Shown here one piece after another: positions 55,306 through 63,775 of a DNA stretch of 64,000 nucleotides; the first letter of the stretch is position 1; each line of letters opens with the position of its first letter. The notes under the pieces are model-generated. The model searched no databases. It saw only the letters and a list, made by a program, of their open reading frames with translations, and was not told the origin of the DNA. The position numbers and the translations under genes were made by a program. Source of the stretch: Ihuprevotella massiliensis (GTDB taxonomy: Bacteria; Bacteroidota; Bacteroidia; Bacteroidales; Bacteroidaceae); NCBI GenBank assembly GCA_900095835.1, contig LT608321.1:749098-813097 (forward strand), in the 5' to 3' direction.

Positions 55306-56259
55306 ATGACTACTGGCTACACTGAACATAACAAGATGAGCGACGTCATAGCGTCGCAGCCTTCTCTACTTCAAATGATTTCTCGCTTTGGCATCCAACT
55401 AGGGGTGGGCGAGAAAACAGTGCGCGAAGTGTGTGAAGCCTCAAAAGTAGACACGACAACTTTCCTTGCCGTGGCTAATGTTATGAAGCAAGGAGCCACA
55501 GCAGCAGGGTTTTACATCGACAAAATCGATATGCCCACCATGATGCGCCACTTGGAGTCGGCACACGAGTTCTTCCTCGACTTCCAACTCCCACATATCC
55601 GCCGCAAACTGCTAGAAGCCATCGACTGTTCGCGTCAAAACGAAGTCGCCTTCCTCATCCTCAAGTTTTACGATGAGTATATGCACGAGGTGCGCAAGCA
55701 CATGGAATATGAAAACCAGCACATTTTCTCTTATGTCAAGCGATTGCTGGCAGGAGAAAAGGTGACGGACTTCCGCATTGCACAATATTCCAGTAGCCAT
55801 GACGGAATGGAGCACAAACTTCAGGAACTAAAGAATATCATCATCAAGTATTACACGCCCAACGAAGGCACGTCGGGTGATTTACTTTGCTATGTTCTCT
55901 TCAGCATCTACAATTCGGAAGCTGATCTTCGTGCGCACTGCGATATGGAAGACTCGCTGTTCTTCCCAGCTGTACAACTTTTGGAGGAGCGCATTGCGAA
56001 CAATCAGTTTAGCGCGAATACAAATGATGAAAACGAAGACGGAGAAACCCTCACCGAACGCGAACGCCAAATCGTGGCTTGCGTGGTGCGTGGCTTGACC
56101 AATCGTGAAGTAGCGGAGCAACTCTTCATTTCCATCAACACAGTGCTCACCCACCGCCGCAACATCTCGCGCAAATTGGACATTCACTCTGTGAGTGGTC
56201 TCACTATCTATGCCATCGTCAATGGCATTGTGCAAATTGACGAAGTTTCTCTCAATTAA
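55306..56259 (+). CDS. RIC/hemerythrin-like di-iron protein fused to LuxR-type HTH
   Basis: A 317-residue probable sensor-regulator. Residues about 11-60 (DVIASQPSLLQMISRFGIQLGVG, TVREVCEASKVD) resemble the ScdA/YtfE N-terminal domain but without its Cys-Cys pair. Residues about 75-225 form a hemerythrin-like bundle with the RIC ligand pattern: His87, His122-x3-Glu126, His155, His201-x3-Glu205. Residues about 248-310 are a LuxR-type HTH (LTERERQIVACVVRGLTNREVAEQLFISINTVLTHRRNISRKLDI). No receiver domain is present. The start is uncertain; ATG 55336 is possible. A function in sensing NO, oxygen or iron state and controlling the divergent porin is inference. Confidence 0.85.
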   Translation: MTTGYTEHNKMSDVIASQPSLLQMISRFGIQLGVGEKTVREVCEASKVDTTTFLAVANVMKQGATAAGFYIDKIDMPTMMRHLESAHEFFLDFQLPHIRRKLLEAIDCSRQNEVAFLILKFYDEYMHEVRKHMEYENQHIFSYVKRLLAGEKVTDFRIAQYSSSHDGMEHKLQELKNIIIKYYTPNEGTSGDLLCYVLFSIYNSEADLRAHCDMEDSLFFPAVQLLEERIANNQFSANTNDENEDGETLTERERQIVACVVRGLTNREVAEQLFISINTVLTHRRNISRKLDIHSVSGLTIYAIVNGIVQIDEVSLN

Positions 56260-56273
56260 AGCGCACTTCCTTA

Positions 56274-56469
56274 AACCCAAATCGGTCATTAGATCCTGAA
56301 CAGATTTCATTAGATTGTTGAGCAGATTGTTTATCATGAGTTCAAAGACGTAGCGGGCTACGGCGAGAACGAACGAAAAACTAGATGCCAACAAGAAAAT
56401 GAAAGTTGACAGGAAGTTATCTTTTCAATTACGAGTCGTACTATAACGGTCTAATGACCGATTGGGGTT
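56274..56469 (-). mobile_element. MITE-like element, copy B (196 bp)
   Basis: Terminal inverted repeats: AACCCAAATCGGTCATTAG at 56274-56292 and the complement of AACCCCAATCGGTCATTAG at 56451-56469. Its inverse complement aligns end to end with copy A (1844-2038), so the two copies are in opposite orientation. It begins 15 bp after the RIC-LuxR stop, upstream of that gene's terminator, so it is probably part of the mRNA. Confidence 0.72.
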
Positions 56470-56497
56470 AAAGGTCGGAAGACCATCAAAACACCAA

Positions 56498-56537
56498 CAC
56501 TCGGGTGTGTCAAACTAAGTTTTGGCACACCCGAGTG
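56498..56537 (+). terminator. Terminator after the RIC-LuxR gene
   Basis: A perfect 12-bp stem (CACTCGGGTGTG with CACACCCGAGTG) with extra CAAA/TTTG pairing inside, followed by CTTTTTTCG. Confidence 0.88.
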
Positions 56538-56722
56538 CTTTTTTCGTTCATTCTGGGAAAGTTCGTTGCAAAACACTTTGTAAGGAAGCGAGAGTGGTCT
56601 GCACAAAGAGACTAAGTTGTGGCAGTGATTCAAAGGTTTGCCCCTGGAAATCAGAGTGCACGAACAGCATCGTCTCGATGCCTTGCGCTAAACATAAATA
56701 TTTCCTCAAAGCGCACTCCTCA

Positions 56723-56827
56723 AAACGTGGGAGATTTTCGAAAAAACGTCGGACTTTTCTCAAAAAACGTCGGAGATTTTTTCAAAAACGTGGGAGATTT
56801 TCGAAAAAACGTGGGAGATTTTCATCA
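56723..56827. repeat. 21-bp tandem array, locus 3 (5 units)
   Basis: Five exact 21-bp units start at 56723, 56744, 56765, 56786 and 56807. Units 1 and 4 are identical (AAACGTGGGAGATTTTCG then AAA). Others differ mainly by CGTCGG for CGTGGG and in the last few bases. It lies between the terminator of the RIC-LuxR gene and the end of the convergent PAP2 gene. Confidence 0.88.
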
Positions 56828-56949
56828 CAACCATTTGAGAACTCTGTCAAAAGGCGAGAAGGAGGGTGTTTCGACTAGATAGATTCACTCCTCCAACGTC
56901 CATGAAACTACGGAGAGAAAGGATATCGGTCATAACAACTGCCCTAGCA

Positions 56950-57918
56950 CTAGAAAAGCCAAACAGCAGAAAAACCAGTGGTGTTTTGTGAGGCATCAAA
57001 AGTGGGCAGGATGAAGAGCGAAGAAGTGGAACTTTTATCGGATTTTCTACCGAACGATTTCTTGCGATCCCAACCGAAAAGCTTCTTTTCGAGGGGCAAA
57101 AGTAGCAGACCAAGGCGCACCGCAGCAAAGCCATAGGCTGCCCCTCCGAGCACATCATTGACCCAGTGGCGATTGTTGTACATGCGCAACGCGCCCACCG
57201 TAGCTGCCACAGCATAAGCTCCCAGACCTGCCATATTTCCATACTCCGCGCGCACCAATTCTGCCCCCATCACGGCAGTAGCGGTATGGCCAGACGGAAA
57301 AGAATTGCGCGCACTACCATCGGGACGTAGTGAACCAACAGAATATTTTGTGGCGTTGACCAAAGTTCCCATGATGAAATAGGTGGTTGCCCCAAGAAGT
57401 AGACGATCGCGGAAATTATGTCGATGATATACTCCAGGAAAAAAGCCTAAAGACAAAAAGGCAGCAAAGGGCGAATACTGGATATAATCATCTGCACGCA
57501 TGGGACCTCTCATGTGCCAACGAAGAAAATGTTTGCGCACAGCCATGCGACGTTTATAAAACCAGCCACGGTCTACTACCCCCCATGCTCCAAGAGCTGT
57601 TAGTCCCACGGGAATACCTATTTGCAGAGTTGGAGAAAGATGGGCAAAGTGTGAGGTTTTGCGCACAAGCAGAGTGTCAATAGTAAAATCAGGAGCAAAC
57701 TCCAAGGCTTTGCGCACTGACTGAGTGTCTAAACCTATGCTATCCCTCAGATAGCCCTGCACTTTGAGAGGAGCTATCGTCGTATCTGACACCGCAAAGA
57801 CTCCTGCACCTCCGAAATGCGAAGTAGACTCTGAAATGCTTTGAGCACAAAGCGGGAGCTTACAACCTATCATTGAAATAAACAAGTAGCACAGCAGGAG
57901 TGTTAATCGAAAATACAT
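56950..57918 (-). CDS. PAP2-family membrane phosphatase
   Basis: A 322-residue exported or membrane-anchored phosphatase. ATG 57916-57918 is chosen because it begins a signal (MYFRLTLLLCYLFISMIGCKLPLCAQ). PAP2 motifs: KYSVGSLRP (K-x6-RP), FPSGHTATAV (PSGH) and RMYNNRHWVNDVLGG (R-x5-H-x3-D), all complete. The family removes phosphate from lipid phosphates such as phosphatidate, undecaprenyl diphosphate or lipid A 1-phosphate; the substrate cannot be fixed here. A -7 box (TACTTTTG) lies at 58029-58036. Confidence 0.88.
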   Translation of the reverse strand: MYFRLTLLLCYLFISMIGCKLPLCAQSISESTSHFGGAGVFAVSDTTIAPLKVQGYLRDSIGLDTQSVRKALEFAPDFTIDTLLVRKTSHFAHLSPTLQIGIPVGLTALGAWGVVDRGWFYKRRMAVRKHFLRWHMRGPMRADDYIQYSPFAAFLSLGFFPGVYHRHNFRDRLLLGATTYFIMGTLVNATKYSVGSLRPDGSARNSFPSGHTATAVMGAELVRAEYGNMAGLGAYAVAATVGALRMYNNRHWVNDVLGGAAYGFAAVRLGLLLLPLEKKLFGWDRKKSFGRKSDKSSTSSLFILPTFDASQNTTGFSAVWLF

Positions 57919-58028
57919 GAGAAGCAGGGAGTGTTGAACAGAAAAGTGGAAGATAACAGACAAAACATCTATCCTAAAAATCAAGATAGTTGCTAATACC
58001 GTCTAAGAAATTCAGGATAAATTGGAAG

Positions 58029-58036
58029 CAAAAGTA
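58029..58036 (-). promoter_or_regulatory. Possible -7 box for the PAP2 gene
   Basis: TACTTTTG on the minus strand fits TAnnTTTG; no -33 box at the expected distance. About 110 nt from the start. Confidence 0.35.
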
Positions 58037-58128
58037 GTGATTTATCCTCAAACAGAGAGGAAAACACCACTAAAACTTGCCTTATCGGTGATTCGACTGT
58101 CCAAATGTCATGCGAGGACTACAATAAA

Positions 58129-58164
58129 CAAAGCACCGCTAGTTGCTTGAACTGCGGTGCTTTG
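58129..58164 (-). terminator. Terminator of the cyd operon
   Basis: An 11-bp stem (CAAAGCACCGC with GCGGTGCTTTG) with a further 4-bp AGTT/AACT inner stem, 20 bp after the cydB stop, followed on the minus strand by TTTATTG. Confidence 0.82.
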
Positions 58165-58184
58165 ATGAAAAACACAACCTAAAC

Positions 58185-59333
58185 TTAGTAGGCGTGTTCG
58201 TTTTCTTGGAGTTCTTCCTTAGTCATACTCTTGCGGTCGATGCTATACCAAGCATAGACAATGTAGGCTAAGACAAAGGGAATGGCAATGGACACAACGC
58301 TCATGGCGGTAAGCGTGAACTCACTGGAGCAGCTGTTGGCAAGGGTCAAAGAGCTTTGTGCATCAGCAAGAGAGGGATAATAAGCCGTGTTGTTCAATCC
58401 TGCGATGAGCAGCAAAGCCCAAACCGCAAGCACTGCTCCGATGCCAGTGAACCAGATGCCTCGAACATAGGTGCTGCAGAAAACGGTGCGAGCGATGCCC
58501 ACCAACACGAGCACAACACCCACTAAGAAGAGCACGAGGACTCCAGGAAGTGCGAGGAAGTTGTGGAGATACTTGTAAGCCTCCATAGACACCATACCTG
58601 TGTTGGCATCAACAGCCCAGCCATCCATAGTGAGCAAGTGACCAGCAAACGCCAAGAAAAGCACGAGGAAAGCTACGGCGTCGGTGCGCACTTGACGACG
58701 GATGCGAGCGCCAAGAGTTTCGTCAGCGATATTGTTGAGCATATAGAGATCGCCCAACACACGGCTCAAGAAGAACACCACCAAACCGAGGATAACATTC
58801 CAAGGATTTGTCACAGCTTCAAGACCGTGCCAGCCAGTGGTCCACTGACTAATAGCAGGTGCGATTTGATCGGTCATGACATCTTTATTCACCACGAAGT
58901 TTGCACCGTGGAAGAAGGTGCCGACAGCGGTGCCCAAAAGGACAGGACCGAGCACACCATTGAGCACGAGGAACCAACGATAGGTGTTTTTTCCCAACAA
59001 GTTGCCGAGCTTAGATTGGAACTCATAGCTCACGGCTTGAAGCACGAAGCTAAAGAGGATAAGCATCCACACCCAGTAAGCACCACCGAAGCTGGTGCTA
59101 TAGAACAAGGGAAAAGAAGCGAAGAACGCACCCCCGAAAGTGACGAGCGTGGTAAAAGTGAATTCCCACTTACGACCGGTGCTGTTAACGATGAGCACGC
59201 GCTCTTCCTCAGTACGACCGAGGGTGAAGATTTGGGTGTTGGCGCCTTGCACAAACATGAGGAAGACAACCAGAGCACCGAGGAGGCTGACCAGCAACCA
59301 CCAGTATTGTTGAAGAAGTTCGTAGGTAATCAT
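58185..59333 (-). CDS. cydB: Cytochrome bd ubiquinol oxidase subunit II
   Basis: A 382-residue polytopic membrane protein, the CydB half of cytochrome bd. It opens with YELLQQYWWLLVSLLGALVVFLMFVQGANTQIF, the usual first helix, and has about nine hydrophobic segments. It lies 12 bp after cydA, with which it forms the oxidase. Cytochrome bd reduces oxygen with high affinity and protects anaerobes and microaerobes from it. Confidence 0.95.
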   Translation of the reverse strand: MITYELLQQYWWLLVSLLGALVVFLMFVQGANTQIFTLGRTEEERVLIVNSTGRKWEFTFTTLVTFGGAFFASFPLFYSTSFGGAYWVWMLILFSFVLQAVSYEFQSKLGNLLGKNTYRWFLVLNGVLGPVLLGTAVGTFFHGANFVVNKDVMTDQIAPAISQWTTGWHGLEAVTNPWNVILGLVVFFLSRVLGDLYMLNNIADETLGARIRRQVRTDAVAFLVLFLAFAGHLLTMDGWAVDANTGMVSMEAYKYLHNFLALPGVLVLFLVGVVLVLVGIARTVFCSTYVRGIWFTGIGAVLAVWALLLIAGLNNTAYYPSLADAQSSLTLANSCSSEFTLTAMSVVSIAIPFVLAYIVYAWYSIDRKSMTKEELQENEHAY

Positions 59334-59345
59334 AGGGCAGTGAGA

Positions 59346-60842
59346 TTATTCTTGTTCGTGCTTGTTGATGGCTTTAAACATGATGCGCAATTCTGCTATG
59401 AGCAAAGCAGTGAAGACGAGGAAGAAGAGAGCAAAAGTGATTTGCACATTGTGCACAGAAAGACTAGACACAGCGGCATTGACGGGAAGGAGGTCTTGAA
59501 TAGCCCAGGGCTGACGACCCACTTCGGCAACAATCCAACCAGCTTGTTGCGCAGCATATGCGAGTATCACGCTCCAAAGGCCCACATGAAGCAACCAGCG
59601 CATGTGCTGAAGTTTGCCTTTGCGACCAAACCACCAGAGCAAAGCCATCACCAAGATGAGCGCAAAGCCAGTACCCACCATGACGCGGAATGACCAGAAC
59701 ATCAAACCACGATTGGGCACGAGATCTTCTACCTTCTCGATGTAACCATAACCGAAGTAGGCCTTGTTTTCTTCAAACGTCTTGCGAGCTACTGCAGCCT
59801 TCTCGGGGTTGGTCTTGCGATTTTCACGATATTCTTTGAAAGCAGCGAGCGCCACTTTACCTTTCTCCATTTTCTCTGTGGCAGGAATCACCTTTTCACC
59901 CTTGTGAGTGGTGTAACCCTTATAGAGGATGTCGTTTTCACCAGGCACAAAGCAATTTGGATTTTTGAAGGCTATCAAGGAAAGCGCATAAGGCACTTTG
60001 ACACCAGGCACTACAGTGAAGCACGCACCACACTCTCCATCCTTGAGTCCTTCAGCAGCGGCAAGCTTCATGGGCTGATGAGTGGCAATATTCACACCAC
60101 TAGCGTCTCCAGTAGCAGCGGTGAGAATGGCAGCAATGAAACCGACAATACTAGCAACTTTGATGCTTTGTACAGCCATTTTCACGTTGCGATTGCGAAG
60201 CAAATACCAGCAACTCACGGCAACAACGAAAACCGCTCCCAACAACCATGCACTAGACACGGTGTGTGTGAACTTATTGACGGCAAAAGGCTGGAAAGCC
60301 ACAGCGAAAAAGTCCATCATCTCGTTGCGCACGGTGTCGGGGTTGAAGTTCATGCCCGTGGGGTGCTGCATCCAGCTGTTGGCAACCAAAATCCACCACG
60401 CAGAAAGCGTAGCGCCGAAGCCAGTGAGCCAAGTAGAGGCGAGGTGGAAGCCCTTGCTAATCTTGCCCCATCCGAAGAACATGAGCGCGATGAAGGTGGA
60501 TTCCATGAAGAAGGCGAAGATACCTTCAATGGCAAGGGGAGCACCGAAGATGTCACCCACAAACCAAGAGTAGTTGCTCCAGTTGGTACCAAACTCAAAT
60601 TCGAGGATAATACCCGTGGCAACACCGATAGCGAAGTTGATACCGAAGAGCTTCTGCCAAAACTTGGTAGTTGTTTTCCAGAACTCATCACCTGTGCGGT
60701 AATAAATAGTTTCCATAATCGCCATCACGAGTGCAAGTCCGAGCGTAAGTGGGACAAACAACCAGTGATAGCATGCCGTGAGGGCAAATTGGGCGCGCGA
60801 CCAGTCTAGGACTGCCGGGTCCGTGGCTTGTAAAAATGTCAT
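59346..60842 (-). CDS. cydA: Cytochrome bd ubiquinol oxidase subunit I
   Basis: A 498-residue subunit that carries hemes b558, b595 and d. WSRAQFALTACYHWLFVPLTLGLA holds the heme ligand His26; the Q-loop lies at about residues 240-370 with GDASGVNIATHQPMKLAAAEG; the EVGRQPWAIQDLLP block is the conserved GRQPW. Its length, with a moderate Q-loop, fits Bacteroidota CydA. DUF4492 lies 280 bp upstream and cydB 12 bp downstream. Confidence 0.97.
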   Translation of the reverse strand: MTFLQATDPAVLDWSRAQFALTACYHWLFVPLTLGLALVMAIMETIYYRTGDEFWKTTTKFWQKLFGINFAIGVATGIILEFEFGTNWSNYSWFVGDIFGAPLAIEGIFAFFMESTFIALMFFGWGKISKGFHLASTWLTGFGATLSAWWILVANSWMQHPTGMNFNPDTVRNEMMDFFAVAFQPFAVNKFTHTVSSAWLLGAVFVVAVSCWYLLRNRNVKMAVQSIKVASIVGFIAAILTAATGDASGVNIATHQPMKLAAAEGLKDGECGACFTVVPGVKVPYALSLIAFKNPNCFVPGENDILYKGYTTHKGEKVIPATEKMEKGKVALAAFKEYRENRKTNPEKAAVARKTFEENKAYFGYGYIEKVEDLVPNRGLMFWSFRVMVGTGFALILVMALLWWFGRKGKLQHMRWLLHVGLWSVILAYAAQQAGWIVAEVGRQPWAIQDLLPVNAAVSSLSVHNVQITFALFFLVFTALLIAELRIMFKAINKHEQE

Positions 60843-60932
60843 ATCTTGATATTGTTATTGAATTGTCTATGATGTTTCTAGTAGGAAGTGCTCCAATCAG
60901 CGACCCTACGTTGGTAGGCAACACGCATTATT

Positions 60933-60989
60933 ATATATATAGGGCATACCTTATTATGTGATGTTCCGCAGGCTATGTGCTATATATAT
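60933..60989. other. AT-rich inverted repeat in the cyd leader
   Basis: ATATATATAG (60933-60942) pairs with CTATATATAT (60980-60989) around a 37-nt loop that has a further GGCATA/TATGTGC pairing possibility. It lies between DUF4492 and cydA, about 90 nt before cydA. It may be a control or processing site; no terminator T run is seen. Confidence 0.35.
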
Positions 60990-61122
60990 GGTGTAGCGAG
61001 GAGAGAACGTCGAAGTTTTTGCAGCCTCAGTGAGCAGTTGGGAGCTAGAAAAAAGGGAGAACTAGGCGTGCGCCATGGGAGGGTTCTAGAATCTCAGCCT
61101 TAATGACGAAGGGGAAAACCCT

Positions 61123-61335
61123 CTATTTGCGCTGCTCCTGCACGAAATTATCGCCTACAGTATTCGCTTTTTCAGCAGCACTACCCTTGAGCGTAGGCTG
61201 AAAGAAAAAGAGTTTAAGCACCGCAAACATGACGAAAAGTTTAATCAAGACGATGATCCAGAGCGTTTTACCCCAAGTCATGCCTCGAAGCCCTTCGGCA
61301 TAGATGCGAAAAAAGGTTTTAAGTGCGGCAACCAT
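61123..61335 (-). CDS. DUF4492 small membrane protein of the cyd operon
   Basis: A 70-residue protein with one clear membrane helix (TLWIIVLIKLFVMFAVLKLFFF) and the opening MVAALKTFFRIYAEGLRGMTWGKTLW, typical of DUF4492. In Bacteroidota this family is regularly encoded before cydA and may be a small assembly or accessory subunit of cytochrome bd, comparable in place to CydX, though without clear homology. It has its own consensus promoter and probably leads the cyd transcript. Confidence 0.85.
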   Translation of the reverse strand: MVAALKTFFRIYAEGLRGMTWGKTLWIIVLIKLFVMFAVLKLFFFQPTLKGSAAEKANTVGDNFVQEQRK

Positions 61336-61481
61336 ATTGAAAAGGATAGAAAAGAATCAGAAATGAATATAGAGATTTTCACGTAACAGCAGTTCTAAGT
61401 AGGCAAACTACCAAGTCGCCTGTCGGATACCTCTGCGGGTTATTCTGATTTGCAATGTAGACTTTATAATTGTTCGGACTA

Positions 61482-61513
61482 CAAAATTACGTCGTGCGCG
61501 TGAAATTTCCAAA
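61482..61513 (-). promoter_or_regulatory. Promoter of the DUF4492-cydAB operon
   Basis: On the minus strand TTTG (61513-61510), exactly 20 nt, then TAATTTTG (61489-61482). Full consensus match. The start of transcription would be near 61475. Confidence 0.82.
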
Positions 61514-61591
61514 CATTTTTCCTCATAAATGAGGATAACGGCCTTTTTTTATCGTACAAAAGACAAAATCGCCCCATTTCCAGCTCGATTA

Positions 61592-61623
61592 TTTGGTGTT
61601 TCCTGCGCTTCGTTGTAACTTTG
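61592..61623 (+). promoter_or_regulatory. Promoter of panC
   Basis: TTTG (61592-61595), exactly 20 nt, then TAACTTTG (61616-61623). Full match; the leader is about 15 nt. Confidence 0.82.
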
Positions 61624-61644
61624 CACGGCAATAATTGAAGCTAT

Positions 61645-62493
61645 ATGAAAATCATCAATACGGTCGCTGCGCTGCAACAAGCCGTGACTGAAGCTAAACA
61701 ACAAGGACTTTCCGTGGGTCTTGTGCCCACCATGGGGGCTTTGCACGAAGGACATGCCTCCCTCATTCGCCAAAGTGTGGAAGAAAACCAACTCACTGTG
61801 GTCAGTGTGTTTGTGAATCCCACTCAGTTTAATGACCCCAAGGATTTGCAACACTACCCAAGAACTTTTGAAGCCGACGCGCAACTCATCGCTTCGCTCG
61901 GTGGTGACCTCGTCTTTGCTCCCAGTGTGGAAGAGGTATATCCGCAAGAAGACACCCGCGTGTTTGCCTATCCTCCCATCGACACCGTGATGGAAGGAGC
62001 GCGCCGTCCCGGACACTTCAATGGCGTGTGCCAAATCGTGTCGAAACTCTTTGACATGGTGACCCCAGACAAGGCATATTTCGGAGAAAAAGACTTCCAG
62101 CAAATCGCTGTGGTGCGTGCCATGATGAAAGACTTGGGCTATACCTTCCAATTGGTGCCCTGCCCCATAGTGCGCGAAGAGAGCGGTTTGGCACTTTCTT
62201 CCCGCAATGCTTTGATGAGCGACGAAGAGCGCGTGCTGGCAACCAACATTTATCGCACACTTCGCGAAAGTGTGGACTACGCACAATCGCACACTGTGGC
62301 GGAAACCCAACAATTTGTGGTGGAACACCTCAATGCCCTCGAAGGACTAGAGGTGGAATACTACGAAATCGTGAATGGCGAAACGCTTCAGCCAGTGACT
62401 TCTTGGGAAGATGCCCCCCACATCCAAGGGTGCATCACCGTGTTCTGCGGAGCGCGTCCCGTACGTCTTATCGACAACATTGCCTACCGCTAA
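61645..62493 (+). CDS. panC: Pantothenate synthetase
   Basis: A 282-residue enzyme that joins pantoate and beta-alanine with ATP. VGLVPTMGALHEGHASLI holds the HIGH-like motif; VFVNPTQFNDPKDLQHYPR, GHFNGVCQIVSKLFDMVTPDKAYFGEKDFQQ and VREESGLALSSRNALM are diagnostic. It is followed 95 bp later by panD, which makes beta-alanine. Confidence 0.97.
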   Translation: MKIINTVAALQQAVTEAKQQGLSVGLVPTMGALHEGHASLIRQSVEENQLTVVSVFVNPTQFNDPKDLQHYPRTFEADAQLIASLGGDLVFAPSVEEVYPQEDTRVFAYPPIDTVMEGARRPGHFNGVCQIVSKLFDMVTPDKAYFGEKDFQQIAVVRAMMKDLGYTFQLVPCPIVREESGLALSSRNALMSDEERVLATNIYRTLRESVDYAQSHTVAETQQFVVEHLNALEGLEVEYYEIVNGETLQPVTSWEDAPHIQGCITVFCGARPVRLIDNIAYR

Positions 62494-62588
62494 ACCGAAC
62501 TTACGACAGTCTGCCATACGCAACTGTACGAAGTCAATATACAACAGCACAAGGCTAAATTAAAAACGCCTGATTCATAGTATCAAAT

Positions 62589-62936
62589 ATGATTCTCAGT
62601 CTTCTAAAATCAAAAATTCACTGTGCCACAGTCACAGAAGCCAACTTGCACTACATGGGTTCTATCACCATCGACGAGGCTTTGCTCGATGCGGCTGGAC
62701 TTATTGCAGGCGAACACGTGCATGTGGTCAACAATATGAACGGTGAACGCATCGAAACTTATGTGATTCGTGGTGAGCGCAACTCTGGTTGCATCTGCCT
62801 TAATGGCGCAGCTGCTCGCCGTTTCCAAGTAGGTGACGAAGTGATCATCATGGCTTACGCTGGTTTCACTCCCGAAGAAGCCAAAGACTTCACACCGAAA
62901 GTGGTGTTCCCCAACGCACAAAACGCGCTGGACTAA
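62589..62936 (+). CDS. panD: Aspartate 1-decarboxylase
   Basis: A 115-residue pyruvoyl enzyme that makes beta-alanine from aspartate. Self-cleavage is expected between Gly24 and Ser25 (HYMGSITID), giving the pyruvoyl group. [14 protein letters not shown] and [19 protein letters not shown] are typical. Its stop overlaps the nadD start in TAATG, so the two are translationally coupled. Confidence 0.97.
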   Translation: MILSLLKSKIHCATVTEANLHYMGSITIDEALLDAAGLIAGEHVHVVNNMNGERIETYVIRGERNSGCICLNGAAARRFQVGDEVIIMAYAGFTPEEAKDFTPKVVFPNAQNALD

Positions 62937-63517
62937 TGCGACGAATTGGCATTTTCGGCGGCTCATTCAATCCCATTCATCTGGGGCATTTGGCGGTGGC
63001 TCAAAGAGTCGTTGACCAGGACCTCGTGGATGAAGTCTGGCTGATGGTATCTCCGCAAAATCCTCTCAAACAAGCTGCCACAGACTTGGCTCCCGAACAA
63101 GATCGTCTTGCGCTCGCACGACAAGCTGTGGAAGATTTCCCCCATATTGTCGCTGCTGACTTTGAGATGCAACTGCCGCGCCCGAGCTACACTTGGCGAA
63201 CGATGGAGGCTCTTCGGCATCACTATCCCGAAAATGTCTTTTCGCTCATCATCGGTGCTGACAACTGGGTGAACTTCACACGATGGGCACACCACGATGA
63301 CTTATTGGCAGAATATCCCTTGCTGGTTTATCCCCGAGAAGGCTACCCAATTTTGCCAGAAACGTTGCCGACCACAGTGCAGCTCATAGATGCCCCACTC
63401 TTCCCCTTCAGCAGTACGAACATTCGCGCTCGACTCGCAGAAGGAAAAGATGTAGAAAAGATGATTCCTGCCTGCATCATCGATGCTGCACAACACATTT
63501 ATGCACCACAAAAGTGA
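62936..63517 (+). CDS. nadD: Nicotinate-nucleotide adenylyltransferase
   Basis: A 193-residue enzyme that adenylates nicotinate mononucleotide to NaAD. The HxGH motif is in GIFGGSFNPIHLGHLAVAQ, LIIGADNWVNFTRWAHHDDLL is typical, and FSSTNIRARLAEG is the C-terminal ISSTxIR motif. It overlaps panD by one base and completes, with pncA and pncB in this window, the route from nicotinamide to NaAD. Confidence 0.96.
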   Translation: MRRIGIFGGSFNPIHLGHLAVAQRVVDQDLVDEVWLMVSPQNPLKQAATDLAPEQDRLALARQAVEDFPHIVAADFEMQLPRPSYTWRTMEALRHHYPENVFSLIIGADNWVNFTRWAHHDDLLAEYPLLVYPREGYPILPETLPTTVQLIDAPLFPFSSTNIRARLAEGKDVEKMIPACIIDAAQHIYAPQK

Positions 63518-63616
63518 GCAGAAGATGCTGATTGATCGCCACGGCGTTTCCCAAAATAAGGAAACTCAAGCGAAGAAACTCCGAAAACGCATTGCATAGT
63601 AAGCTGCAAAAACCGC

Positions 63617-63654
63617 AAAAATAGACACAAATTCCATCGTTTGTGTCTATTTTT
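63617..63654 (+). terminator. Terminator after nadD
   Basis: A perfect 15-bp stem (63617-63631 with 63640-63654) and 8-nt loop. The stem has A5 and T5 at its ends, so it can act in both directions. Confidence 0.88.
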
Positions 63655-63716
63655 CTGCATAAGAACGCACGTATGTTCAGAAAATAGCACAATTCCTGCA
63701 AGTTGATTGCGTTATA

Positions 63717-63748
63717 TTTGTACATTTGTTCAGAAATGCGTATTTTTG
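63717..63748 (+). promoter_or_regulatory. Promoter of psd
   Basis: TTTG (63717-63720), exactly 20 nt, then TATTTTTG (63741-63748). Two more TAnnTTTG matches overlap at 63713 and 63721, so alternative starts are possible. Confidence 0.78.
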
Positions 63749-63775
63749 CAACCCAGACTTTCAAAAAGAAACCAC

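Larger units (their letters stand above)
56260..56949. other. Non-coding region with repeats
   Basis: About 690 bp between convergent genes. It holds MITE-like copy B (56274-56469), a terminator (56498-56537) and a 21-bp array (56723-56827). A minus-strand frame at 56548-56763 has protein-like composition (VHSDFQGQTFESLPQLSLFV) but no start signal or domain I know; it may be a gene relic. Confidence 0.55.
61336..61644. other. Divergent promoter region between DUF4492/cyd and panC
   Basis: About 310 bp containing two opposite consensus promoters (61482-61513 minus, 61592-61623 plus). The DUF4492 leader of about 140 nt has a GTAG/CTAC hairpin near 61397-61412; nothing else is evident. Confidence 0.6.

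Noticed and set aside
56548-56763. Minus-strand frame with protein-like C-terminal part
   Set aside because: It overlaps the terminator region and the repeat array, and no family was recognised; at most a relic.
56723-56827. Possible CRISPR array
   Set aside because: Units are directly adjacent with no unique spacers, and no cas genes are present.
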